From the NCBI RefSeq assembly GCF_002224675.1, contig NZ_NMPZ01000012.1, forward strand, positions 38,555 through 102,554: a stretch of DNA of 64,000 nt, in the 5' to 3' direction. This stretch comes from Segatella copri. Its GTDB lineage: Bacteria; Bacteroidota; Bacteroidia; Bacteroidales; Bacteroidaceae. The notes beneath the pieces are model-generated. The model was given only the letters and a program-made list of their open reading frames with translations. It did not search any database and was not told the origin of the DNA. The translations under genes were made by a program, and so were the position numbers. Below are positions 32,124 to 41,800 of the stretch, in pieces. Every line of letters begins with the position of its first letter. Position 1 is the first letter of the stretch.

Positions 32124-33524
32124 TTAATTTTCCATGAACTTCTCCATGCGCTTATACTTGTTCTTCTCGAAGATGGCAGCAATCTTGGCGATGAACCATT
32201 TATGGATGGCGATGCTGATGACTGCCAGCGCTACGCAGGTGATAAACCATGCCGTCTCACCGAAGAAATGATAGATGGCACAGACACCTGCCAGCGGGAA
32301 GAGGAAGGCCATGGCATAAAGATTGATCTTCAGATTCGCTCCCTGCATGCTGAACATGGAAGTCTGGAATATCTCCAGACGGGAAGAGAAGAGTGCTGTA
32401 GGCAGATTAAAGAGATTGATGAATACTGCCAGACAGAAACCGCTGATGAGCACCTGGATTCCGATTCCTGCCTCCAGGAAAAGGAACGGAAGGGTGAGCA
32501 GCAAGGCGACAGCACTCACTACCATATAATAATAGAAGCAATTCTGCAGCATCTGCTTTACCTTTACCGGCTTGGTCATCAAACCATGGAAGAAGTTTGC
32601 CTCAATACCAAAGGTCCATTGCGATAATACCACCGATGGCAGCAGGATGGCACCTGCCACATAGAGAGTAGTCATAGCCACCTTATCCCCCATTTCCTGT
32701 CCCGGCTCTAAAGGCATCAGGGCGAAGAGATAGGCATCGAAAAGGAAGATGGCGGTAATCATAATCACCATTGTACGGACACGTTTTGCTCTCAATGTGC
32801 CGATATATTGCAGGCTGAAGAGATTGATATGGCTGAATCCACGGAACTTGGAAACCTTCTGCTTCTGCTCGTTATAAATCTTTTCGTGATAGAGATAGGC
32901 GGTAAGTCCGGTGAATACCGCTCCTGCAAGGAAGAAGAGACCTATCCATCCCATATATACCGGGAAGAAAGAAGCCACAAACATATATCCTATCAGCACG
33001 GCAAACATTCCCATCCATCCCAGTATCAAGGGCCATTTCAGAATCCACTCCGTAGCCTTGCGGTAACAGGTGATATAGATGCCGTTGACAAAAGAGAACT
33101 CCAGGAACAGGAAGAAGCTGGCTACAACCTCACTTGCCGGCAGGAGATAGATGAACACCGGAAGCGTAAGCACCGGAAGCACATAGTTCCAGAAGCTCAC
33201 GAGATTGGTAGTGAGCAGAAACTTGTTCCAGATTTTCTCTGGCACAGGGCGCGACTTCACATAATCATCCATTGCCGTAATATCCCGCTTCATCACCATC
33301 TTCATGATGATGTCTGGAATCAGCATGCCGATTACGATGCCCGCACCCAACAATGCCGGCATATCTTCACCCTCAAGTTCTCCTCCACTCTCGGTGAAGC
33401 CCTGGTAGAAGCCCACGCCCACCATCACATACAGGAAGATGATGTAGCACGCCACGACGGCATCTCTCTTGCGGAAGTTACGGCGCTGTTGCAGCCACCA
33501 TAACCTTAACAGTAATTTCAACAT
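32124..33524 (-). CDS. DUF5687 family membrane protein (ABC permease-like)
   Basis: 466 residues with about ten to twelve hydrophobic segments and a short basic cytoplasmic N-terminus (LRLWWLQQRRNFRKRD). Sequence and partner fit DUF5687, a Bacteroidota family found next to an ABC ATPase. It is probably the membrane part of an ABC exporter; substrate unknown. It is first in the operon, with a TACCTTTG box 30 bases before its start. Confidence 0.78.
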   Translation of the reverse strand: MLKLLLRLWWLQQRRNFRKRDAVVACYIIFLYVMVGVGFYQGFTESGGELEGEDMPALLGAGIVIGMLIPDIIMKMVMKRDITAMDDYVKSRPVPEKIWNKFLLTTNLVSFWNYVLPVLTLPVFIYLLPASEVVASFFLFLEFSFVNGIYITCYRKATEWILKWPLILGWMGMFAVLIGYMFVASFFPVYMGWIGLFFLAGAVFTGLTAYLYHEKIYNEQKQKVSKFRGFSHINLFSLQYIGTLRAKRVRTMVIMITAIFLFDAYLFALMPLEPGQEMGDKVAMTTLYVAGAILLPSVVLSQWTFGIEANFFHGLMTKPVKVKQMLQNCFYYYMVVSAVALLLTLPFLFLEAGIGIQVLISGFCLAVFINLFNLPTALFSSRLEIFQTSMFSMQGANLKINLYAMAFLFPLAGVCAIYHFFGETAWFITCVALAVISIAIHKWFIAKIAAIFEKNKYKRMEKFMEN

Positions 33525-33553
33525 AATTCTTTCATTTCATTGGTTTATGGATG

Positions 33554-33561
33554 CAAAGGTA
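33554..33561 (-). promoter_or_regulatory. -7 box of the ABC operon
   Basis: TACCTTTG on the minus strand; no TTTG at the usual -33 distance. Confidence 0.5.
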
Positions 33562-33672
33562 AATAAAAAACTGAGAAATCTATGACAAAACGAAAGAAAT
33601 AACTTAAAAATAACATTAGATAAGAAACAATTTGCAAGAAGAACTGAGAAGTTATAAGAGAAAAAACAAAAA

Positions 33673-33701
33673 AGCAGCATCTTCATCCCGAAGATGCTGC
33701 T
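33673..33701 (-). terminator. Terminator of the xylan operon
   Basis: AGCAGCATCTTC (33673-33684) and GAAGATGCTGCT (33690-33701) form a perfect 12-bp stem with a 5-nt loop. On the minus strand TTTTTTGTTTTTT follows. Confidence 0.9.
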
Positions 33702-33768
33702 CGTTTCTAACTAAAACTAACTCATGTATCAACTATTCTCCAAAACTATTAAAACCTAAAAAACAATT

Positions 33769-34725
33769 CTATTTTACCGGCAAGATGTTACCCTCCTCAT
33801 CATAGAAGAGAGGAGCCACCTTTACGCTGCGAAGCCAGGTTGTATCATTTGATGGCACGCAGTCGTGATGGAACAGATACCACTGTCCCTTATACTCGCA
33901 GATGCTGTGATGGGTTGTCCAACCTACCACCGGCTCCAGAATAACGCCCTTGTAAGTGAACGGACCATAAGGATTATCACCTACTGCATAGCAGAGATAA
34001 TGGGTATCACCCGTAGAGTAACTGAAGTAATACTTGCCCTTGTACTTGTGCATCCAGCTAGCCTCGAAGAAGCGATGAGGATCATCGGCTGGCAACACCT
34101 TACCCTCCTCGTCAACGATGACAACAGGCTTTGGCATCTCAGCAAACTGCTGAACATCATCAGTCATCATGGCTACACGGGATGGCAACGGATTCTCCTT
34201 GCCTTCTGGAAGATGCTCATCCTTCAGTGCCTTGTTGTCCTTGTACCACTGAAGCTGACCGCCCCAGATACCACCGAAGTAGCAGTAAATCTTGCCATCA
34301 TCATCCTTGAACACGCAAGGGTCGATGCTGTATGACTTGCGGATTGGGTCGGCATTCGGAACGAAAGGACCTTCAGGCTTATCAGCCACAGCCACACCGA
34401 GATGGAACACGCCATTATAATCCTTGGCAGAGAAGATAAGATAGTACTTGCCATCCTTCTCCACTACATCATTGTCCCACATCTGCTTCTCAGCCCATGG
34501 CACATCCTTTACATCGAGAATCACACCATGATCGGTTACCTCACCTTCCATCACATCGTCCATAGAGAGAACATGATAGTCTTTCATCTGGAAGTGACCG
34601 CCATCATCGTCGAAGCTTTCGCCGCTGTCCCAATCATGGGATGGGTAAACATACAGGCGACCGTTAAACACATTGGCAGATGGATCTGCCATATAATCCT
34701 TAGGGAACAAATATCTTGCTTTCAT
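33769..34725 (-). CDS. GH43 beta-xylosidase / alpha-L-arabinofuranosidase
   Basis: 318 residues forming one five-bladed propeller. The three catalytic carboxylates are visible: Asp in MADPSANVF (about 14), Asp in YSIDPCVFKDDDGK (about 135) and Glu in RFFEASWMHKYKGKYY (about 222). There is no signal peptide, so it acts on imported oligosaccharides, which fits its place after the transporter gene. The sequence resembles the GH43 subfamily that contains Prevotella XynB-type beta-xylosidases. It is the last gene of the four-gene xylan operon. Confidence 0.9.
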   Translation of the reverse strand: MKARYLFPKDYMADPSANVFNGRLYVYPSHDWDSGESFDDDGGHFQMKDYHVLSMDDVMEGEVTDHGVILDVKDVPWAEKQMWDNDVVEKDGKYYLIFSAKDYNGVFHLGVAVADKPEGPFVPNADPIRKSYSIDPCVFKDDDGKIYCYFGGIWGGQLQWYKDNKALKDEHLPEGKENPLPSRVAMMTDDVQQFAEMPKPVVIVDEEGKVLPADDPHRFFEASWMHKYKGKYYFSYSTGDTHYLCYAVGDNPYGPFTYKGVILEPVVGWTTHHSICEYKGQWYLFHHDCVPSNDTTWLRSVKVAPLFYDEEGNILPVK

Positions 34726-34786
34726 TGTTATCTTATATTTAAAGAGATTGATGATATTATCTTATGAGATTCTATTTGAAGAGATC

Positions 34787-35911
34787 TTATTTAAAGAGAT
34801 TGACGATTTCCTTCACCACTGGCTTCACCTCGTTGTTGCGGTCGATGAGCAGTGGATAGTTGGTTCTGCCAGGGATAGGCCAGCCATTCAACCAAGAGTG
34901 ACCATCGTTGACACCCCAGAAGGTTACACGGCTGATGACATCCTTGTGACGCTCTACAATCTTGAAGAGATCGAGATAACGCTGGTTGAAGAGTTTCTGT
35001 GCCTTCTTGTTAAGTCCCTTCACGTATGGATTGTACTTCTTCTGAAGTTCAAACTTCTGACTGATTTCCGCACCGCCGAATCCTTCCGGATTAGGAAGCA
35101 TGTTCATATCCAGCTCAGTCAGCATCACCTTGACACCTTCACCTGCAAAAGCCTCGATGCTCTTCTCATACTCAGCATAATCAGGATAATCAAAACCATT
35201 GTGGCTCTGCATACCTACAGCATCAATACGGAGACCCTTCGCCTTCAAATCGCGAACCAGCTTGCAAATAGCCTCACGCTTGGCTGGCTTCGAAGTAGAA
35301 TAATCATTGTAGTAGAGTTCTACGTTTGGATCAGCCTCATGCGCAAAGCGGAAAGCCAGTTCGATGAACTCCGGACCGATAATCTTATAATATAGAGACT
35401 TGCGGTAAGAGCCATCATCCTCGAAAGCTTCGTTCACAACGTCCCATCCCTTTACTCTACCTTTATAATGAGTAACCACATTCATGATGTGATTATACAT
35501 TCTGCCAATGAGCACTTCACGGCTTACCAGATTACCCTTATCATCGGTAAACATCCACTTAGGTGGCTGAGAGTGCCATACCAGACAATGACCTATCAAG
35601 GTCTTGCCGTTCTTCTCAGCCCAGTCAGCCAGCTTATCGCCATCGGTGAAATCAAAACGATTCACCTCCGGATGATTTTCCTCGCCCTTCATACAGTTCT
35701 CGGCAACCACCTGGTTAAACTGCTTCTTCACTACTTCCTCACCTGCCGGGTCTTGTCCGTCTGTCAGAGAAGTATTAACGGCTGCACCCACCAGGAAATA
35801 TTTGCTCATGGCCTCCTGGAATGTTGGGATTGTCGTATTATTATTGCCTTTCTGGGCAAAAGCTGCAGAAGCAAGCATCAAGCCCAAGGCAAAAGTTGAT
35901 ATTTTCTTCAT
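34787..35911 (-). CDS. GH10 endo-1,4-beta-xylanase
   Basis: 374 residues with a signal peptide (ends SAAFAQ). The catalytic pair is clear: acid/base Glu161 in WDVVNEAFEDD and nucleophile Glu266 in KVMLTELDMN. The substrate-cleft motif IGHCLVWHSQPPKWMF is also present. It is a single-domain enzyme without a carbohydrate-binding module, so it probably cleaves xylan pieces in the periplasm. It lies in an operon with GH43, the GPH symporter and an esterase. Confidence 0.96.
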   Translation of the reverse strand: MKKISTFALGLMLASAAFAQKGNNNTTIPTFQEAMSKYFLVGAAVNTSLTDGQDPAGEEVVKKQFNQVVAENCMKGEENHPEVNRFDFTDGDKLADWAEKNGKTLIGHCLVWHSQPPKWMFTDDKGNLVSREVLIGRMYNHIMNVVTHYKGRVKGWDVVNEAFEDDGSYRKSLYYKIIGPEFIELAFRFAHEADPNVELYYNDYSTSKPAKREAICKLVRDLKAKGLRIDAVGMQSHNGFDYPDYAEYEKSIEAFAGEGVKVMLTELDMNMLPNPEGFGGAEISQKFELQKKYNPYVKGLNKKAQKLFNQRYLDLFKIVERHKDVISRVTFWGVNDGHSWLNGWPIPGRTNYPLLIDRNNEVKPVVKEIVNLFK

Positions 35912-35942
35912 GTCTAATTTATATTTTTCTCAATTTTAAATG

Positions 35943-37346
35943 TTACTTTTTCTGTTTGTGCCGAGCCTCAATCTTCTTGTTGATATCATCGATAACCGCA
36001 TCTGTCAACTCATACTTCGAGATAATGAAGATGGCGAGCAGCAACAAAGCAGCAGGAATGACACATACCAACCAGAGAATACCCTCCTGAGCCACAGGAG
36101 TCTGCTCCACGGCCTTCGGATTGTAAGCCACGTAAGCAAGGATGGCTGGAGCCACCACACTACCCAAGGTCATACCCGCCTTGAAGAAGATGCCCGTCAA
36201 GGCATTCACGATACCTGCAATACGCTTGCCACTCTTATACTCTCCATAAGAGATAACCTCAGGAACAAGAGCCCACATATAACCCGTAGCTACAATAACA
36301 CCCGTTGACTTAACAAACTGGGCGATATAGACGAGCATCATACTTGGCTGATCCATCTTTGCCACCAGATAAAGGAATGCCATACCCACGATGGCGATGC
36401 CCAGGAACACATAGAACATGTTCTTCTTGCCGATTGCCTTCTTAATCATAGGCACCAGTGGCATGAAGATGAACGATGGTGCCGAACCCAAACCCATGAA
36501 GATGGAAAGCTGCTCGGAGGTTCCGTGAAGGTTGCTGTTCATGAAATAAGCTCCTGCCGCATTGCCGATAGACATCATGGCGAAGGCGGTGATGAAGAAG
36601 AAGGCTATGATACGCAAAGGACGGTTGTGGAAAAATTCCATCCAAAGGTCGCTTATCTTCACATTGGCACTCTCCTCGGCATTCATTACCACACGCTCCT
36701 TACACTGTGAGAAACAGAAGAGGAGCAACAACAAACCAATGACGGCATAGATGGTCATGGTGGTAAACCAAGCCACCGGATCCTTAGGCAAACCATCCGA
36801 CTGCTGGTCGGTAAAGTATGCGATGAGCAACGGAAGGCCTGAGCCTACAGCCAAACCGCCACAGTTTGCCATAAACATACGAACTGACGTCATCACCGTG
36901 ATTTCATCGGTATCACGAGTCAGCGATGAGTTCAAGGCTCCATAAGGTACATTGATAAATGTATAGAGCAATGTCATGGCAATGTATGTGATATAGGCAT
37001 AGAGCAGGGATGGTGCAAAGCCATTCCAAAAGCAGAGGATGGCAAAGCCCGAAAGTGGGATTCCTACGAATACCAGATAAGAGCGATACTTACCCAACTT
37101 AGGATTGTGCTTGTCGATAAGGGCACCTACAATAGGGTCCCAAATCACATTTGCAACATTTCCTACCGTAAACATCACGGAAACGTCAACTGCATCGAGT
37201 CCATAGATATCGGTATAGAAGAACAACAAGTACATACATGTTGTCTGGAAGATGAGGTTTTGTGCCAAGTCACCAGAACCGAATCCGATGCGCTGCAACC
37301 AACTCAATTTGTAGAATCCCTGGGATTCCTGTGAATTCTTTTCCAT
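35943..37346 (-). CDS. GPH family sugar-cation symporter (xyloside type)
   Basis: 467 residues with about 12 membrane segments. The N-terminus WLQRIGFGSGDLAQNLIFQT, then WDPIVGALIDKHNPKLGKYR is typical of the MelB/XynP family (GPH), as is the C-terminal YKSGKRIAGIVNALTGIF. It probably imports xylooligosaccharides or xylosides across the inner membrane for the cytoplasmic GH43. It is co-transcribed with the enzymes. Confidence 0.9.
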   Translation of the reverse strand: MEKNSQESQGFYKLSWLQRIGFGSGDLAQNLIFQTTCMYLLFFYTDIYGLDAVDVSVMFTVGNVANVIWDPIVGALIDKHNPKLGKYRSYLVFVGIPLSGFAILCFWNGFAPSLLYAYITYIAMTLLYTFINVPYGALNSSLTRDTDEITVMTSVRMFMANCGGLAVGSGLPLLIAYFTDQQSDGLPKDPVAWFTTMTIYAVIGLLLLLFCFSQCKERVVMNAEESANVKISDLWMEFFHNRPLRIIAFFFITAFAMMSIGNAAGAYFMNSNLHGTSEQLSIFMGLGSAPSFIFMPLVPMIKKAIGKKNMFYVFLGIAIVGMAFLYLVAKMDQPSMMLVYIAQFVKSTGVIVATGYMWALVPEVISYGEYKSGKRIAGIVNALTGIFFKAGMTLGSVVAPAILAYVAYNPKAVEQTPVAQEGILWLVCVIPAALLLLAIFIISKYELTDAVIDDINKKIEARHKQKK

Positions 37347-37358
37347 ATCTTTATTCTT

Positions 37359-38564
37359 TTATTTCAATTTTTCTGCGGCAAACTTGCCCATAGCTTCATA
37401 TCCCTTAGGGTTGAGATGCAACCAGTCGTCTGAATATTCAGCCTTCAGGCGCTGAGGGTCTTTCGGGTCACGGGTTAATTCATCGAAATCGATGACCTCA
37501 TCAAAGGCACCGCTCTTTCTGATCCATTCGTTCACGGTTTGGCGCATTGCCTCATGCCAGAAAGAATACCATCCGTTGCCCTTGGTTGGGGTGATCGTTC
37601 CGCCATATACCTTGATGCCTTTAGCCTTGGCTTTTGCTATCAGCACCTTGTAGCAAGCTATCAGGGTATCTGTTACATGTTCATAATTTCCTCCGCAGCA
37701 ACCGATATCGTTGGTTCCTTCGAAGATAATGAGCTTATCCACACCTGTCTGTCCCAGGATGTCACGGTCGAAACGCTTCATGGCTGGTTCACTCAATCCG
37801 CCCTGCACCACGCAGTTGCCACCGATACCGAGATTCAATACACCGTATGGCCTCTCTGCATTCAGGGCATCCGAGAGGAAATCGGTCCATCGGTTCTGAT
37901 GGTTGGTGGTACTTCCACGGCCATCGGTAATAGAGTTTCCGAGGATAGCCACCACAGGGGTAGTCTTATCGGTCTTCACATCAATGGCTGAAAGATTATA
38001 CCAGTGGTCAGCCTTCTCCTGCTTATCGAAAGCAACATCCGTTGGCTTCACCGCCTTGCCCTTCACATTACTAACAATATAAGATGTGGTACGTGATCCG
38101 CGATGGGATGTTGCATTCACCGGTGTCAGCTTGCCATAATCGATGGTAATCGTAAGGCGCTGACCACTCTTCAAGGCATACTTCAAATCATCAGAGAAGA
38201 TAGCCTTTCCAGGAGCAATGGTCACATTCTTCTTACCTCTGAATTTAAGATACTTCACCGTCTTGGTCTGAATACCCCAGTTACTAGGAACATCTGTATC
38301 TGCAATATACACCGATTTGATTTCCACCGGTTCCTTGCTCTGCTCATTGCTGAGCTTCACTCTGAGTTCCTTTCCACCAAAGGATACATGAACTATCTGT
38401 CGGCAAGAACGGTTGCTCAAGCTTTCCTTAGGCATATCTCCTTTGCCAGTCCATTCCACTGCAGTAGCCCAAGATCCTTTCCATACCTTCTGGGCAAAAG
38501 CTACAGAACTTGACGCAGCCAACACGAGTGCCAAAGATAAGATTTTTATTGCTTGTTTATTCAT
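37359..38564 (-). CDS. SGNH/GDSL hydrolase, likely acetylxylan esterase
   Basis: 401 residues with a signal peptide (ends SSVAFAQ). An N-terminal beta-rich region (about 27-190) precedes the SGNH domain: block I AILGNSITDGRGST (Ser near 216), block II LGIGGNC, block III FEGTNDIG and block V DDWLHLNPKGYE with the catalytic Asp-x-x-His. In the xylan context it probably removes acetyl groups, but another ester substrate is possible. First gene of the operon. Confidence 0.82.
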   Translation of the reverse strand: MNKQAIKILSLALVLAASSSVAFAQKVWKGSWATAVEWTGKGDMPKESLSNRSCRQIVHVSFGGKELRVKLSNEQSKEPVEIKSVYIADTDVPSNWGIQTKTVKYLKFRGKKNVTIAPGKAIFSDDLKYALKSGQRLTITIDYGKLTPVNATSHRGSRTTSYIVSNVKGKAVKPTDVAFDKQEKADHWYNLSAIDVKTDKTTPVVAILGNSITDGRGSTTNHQNRWTDFLSDALNAERPYGVLNLGIGGNCVVQGGLSEPAMKRFDRDILGQTGVDKLIIFEGTNDIGCCGGNYEHVTDTLIACYKVLIAKAKAKGIKVYGGTITPTKGNGWYSFWHEAMRQTVNEWIRKSGAFDEVIDFDELTRDPKDPQRLKAEYSDDWLHLNPKGYEAMGKFAAEKLK

Positions 38565-38607
38565 CGTTATTATGATGCCTTTAATGTTTCTATTGTTGTT
38601 GACGATG

Positions 38608-38615
38608 CAAATTTA
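38608..38615 (-). promoter_or_regulatory. -7 box of the xylan operon
   Basis: TAAATTTG on the minus strand, 44 bases before the esterase start. No good -33, as expected for an activated promoter. Confidence 0.5.
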
Positions 38616-38665
38616 CTAATAAATTATGAAATAACAGGTATTTTATAGTTACCATTACTTTTCTA

Positions 38666-38751
38666 TTTGTTTCATACTCACAAAAATGGCACAAAAAGAT
38701 AAAGAAACAAAAAGAAACGAAACATATTGTTGCATTAGAATTTGTTTCTTT
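38666..38751. promoter_or_regulatory. Repeated TTTGTTTC / GAAACAAA sites in the divergent xylan promoter region
   Basis: TTTGTTTC at 38666-38673, AAAGAAACAAA at 38701-38711, AAAGAAACGAAA at 38711-38722 and TTTGTTTCTTT at 38741-38751. 38701-38711 and 38741-38751 are a perfect 11-bp inverted pair. The last copy contains the -33 box of the regulator gene. They are candidate binding sites for the hybrid regulator. Confidence 0.5.
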
Positions 38752-38772
38752 CATTGTTTTTTGTTACTTTTG
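38741..38772 (+). promoter_or_regulatory. Promoter of the hybrid two-component regulator
   Basis: TTTG (38741-38744, reading ATTTG with its first T at 38741), 20 bases, TACTTTTG (38765-38772), 41 bases before the ATG at 38814. Confidence 0.75.
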
Positions 38773-38813
38773 CAGCCGTAATAACCTATTTAAATAAGAA
38801 ACGGACAAAAAAT

Positions 38814-41800
38814 ATGAAGCATATCAGACATTGCCTCACAGCACTCTTTGCTATTGCCTTATCGCTTATGGTATGGGCCGACAGTGGTGAACTCTTCACT
38901 TCGGGCAAGCTATCCAGTTCGCTTATCAACTGTATTGTGCAAGACAAGTATGGCTATATCTGGGTGGGCACAGAATACGGACTCAGCAAGTTCGACGGCT
39001 ACCGCTTTACCAACTATCTGCACAACGAAGAAGACACAACCTCCATCACCGACAATATTATCTCCGACCTTCTGGTAGATAAGAAAGGTAACCTCTGGAT
39101 TGGTTGCGCCAAGGGATTGATGCGCTATAATTATGAGACGAACAATTTCTCCCGTCTCCAGTTTCCTGATGGCAGAAAGCCACGCATCTATTCGATGGTA
39201 GAAAGCCATCGCGGCGATATCCTGCTGGGCACTGCAGGTTACGGTCTCTACTCCGTGAAGAACAACGGCATAGAGAAAACGGCAAACAACAGATTCACCA
39301 TCAAATGGGAGAGAGCATACGCCAAGCGCGACTCGGATGTATTCTTCACCCATATCTACGAAGACAAGCACCAATATCTCTGGCAGAGCAGTCACCTGTC
39401 AACCTTCACCCGATTCATCGAGAAGCAAGGCAAGGTGCAGCGCAAAGACTTCAAATCGCCATACGGAGCCCCTGTGGCATTCATCCAGCATCGCCCGCAA
39501 GCCATGCTCATCGTCTGCATGTATGGCATCATCTACTATGACTATCGAACGGGGCGTATAGCCGATGCCGGTTACGACCTGGGTACTTTCAAGAATCATG
39601 TAACCATCAACAATGCCACCTTCGACCACGATGGCAACCTCTATATCAGCACCTCTGAACATGGAGCCCTGATTATCAAGAAGGGAAGCAACAAGGTGGA
39701 ACAGCTGGAAAACAGCAACAGCAATTTCAATCTTTCCACCGCCTTCGTCAACGATATCATCGAAGACAAGGACAACAACCTCTGGATAGGCTGTTACAAG
39801 AAAGGTCTCTATCTGCTCAACCAGCGCCAGCAAGCCTTCAGCAGCTGGAGTTTCTCGGCACAGAACTACATCATCGGCAGCAGCGTTTCTTCCATCGCCC
39901 CTGGCGAGAATGGCGAAACATGGTGTACGGTGCAAAACAGTGGCGTATTCTGTTTTGATGCTTCAGGAAAGATTATCGCCCACCCTACCTCGCCAGCAGG
40001 CACCTGCATCATCTACAAAGACCGCCGGGGTGCATACTGGATCAGCAACGGAAGTGCGCTCTACAGCTACAATCCGCATACGGGAGCCTATCAGGAAAAG
40101 CTCACCTTTACCAGCGCAGGTATCTACTGCATGACAGATGACAACCAGGGCAATCTCTATATCTCTGTATATAGCAAGGGCCTATATATATATAATGTGG
40201 AAAGCGGAAAGGTTACCGTACTCAATATGCGACAGAGAGGAAACAAGGGATTCCTCTGCAACGACTGGGTGCGCAGCATGGCATTCGACCATACCGGTCA
40301 TCTGTGGATAGGTACTTCAAATGGCGTTTCCTGCCTCAACACGAAGACACTCAGCTTCAAGGACTTCGGATGGAATAACATTCTGAAAGACAGACAGGCA
40401 AATGGCATCTGCGAAGGAAAGAACGGCAATATGATTATCGGAACGGAAGAAGGACTCTATCTTTTCGACCGAAAGAACAACAAGACCCTTGCTCTCCCTC
40501 ACGCCGAAGTTCTGAAGGGAAAGCAGGTGTGCAGCATCATCAAAGACCATCAGGGCGACTTGTGGATAAGCACCACCATGGGCATCTGGCAGTATGACCA
40601 GAAGAACAGACAGTTTATCGGGCACATCAATGGCAACGGACTCACCACCCGTGAATACGTGCTGGGTTCCTCCATGCATACCGCCAGCGACCTCATCGCC
40701 TTCGGAACAAGTGACGGCATCACCACCTTCTACCCGGAAAGAGTGAGAGCCAAGAAGATGGAACTGGGAGATGTACACCTCACCAACTTTATCATCGACG
40801 GCAAGCCAATCAACTGTCTGACGGATGAGTTCACTATACCATACGAGGAGAATTCGTTCACGCTGGAGTTCTCGCTGCTCAACTACAGGAACACCGACAA
40901 CATCAGCTTTCAATATCGTATCAACGAGGGAAAATGGAACAGCACCAACGAAGGCTCCAACGCAGTATCATTCAACAAGTTGAAACCGGGCAGCTACACC
41001 CTGGAGGTAAGAGCCATGAGCAATGGCAACTTCTCCAAGAAGTCAACCATCATCCACATCAAGGTGTGCGACCCTTGGTATGCTTCCACCTGGGCATTTC
41101 TCCTCTATTTCCTGACAGCAGCAGGCATCATCCTGTATATCATCTACCGATATGAGCGCCATCGCAAGGAAGACCTGGAGGAAACCAAGATGCAGTTCCT
41201 CATCAATGCCACCCACGACATCCGTTCACCGTTGACACTGATTATGGGACCCCTCAACAAGTTGAAGACAAGAATCACGGATGCCGAAAGCAAACAGGAT
41301 ATCGATACGATAGACCGCAATGCCCAGCGCCTGCTGCTTCTGGTAAACCAGATTCTTGACGAGCGCAAGATAGACAAAGACCAGATGCACCTGCACTGTC
41401 AGAAAACCCAGCTCAGGGAATTCCTGAACGGCATCATATCGCTCTACCGTTTCAATGCAGAAGAGCGCAACATCGCACTCTCGCTCCAGGAAGATGCGAG
41501 CCTCAACGATGCCAATGGCAAGTTGTCTGTATGGATAGACCGCATCAACTTCGACAAGGTGATTTCCAACCTGCTCTCCAACGCCATGAAGTATACCTTC
41601 AATAGCGGCACCATCACTCTCATCATGGGCAAGGACGAGAAGAATGCCATCATCAAGGTACAGGATACCGGCATCGGACTGAAGGAAGAGAAGACCGACC
41701 GACTCTTTGACCGGTTCTACCAGGGCAACAACAGCAGCGACCTTCACATCGAAGGCACCGGCATAGGACTGAACCTCTGCAAGGCATTCGTAGAGATGCA

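Noticed and set aside
38742..38813. Upstream extension of the hybrid regulator
   Set aside because: It begins at a TTG that is part of the -33 box; the ATG at 38814 starts a normal signal peptide after the promoter.
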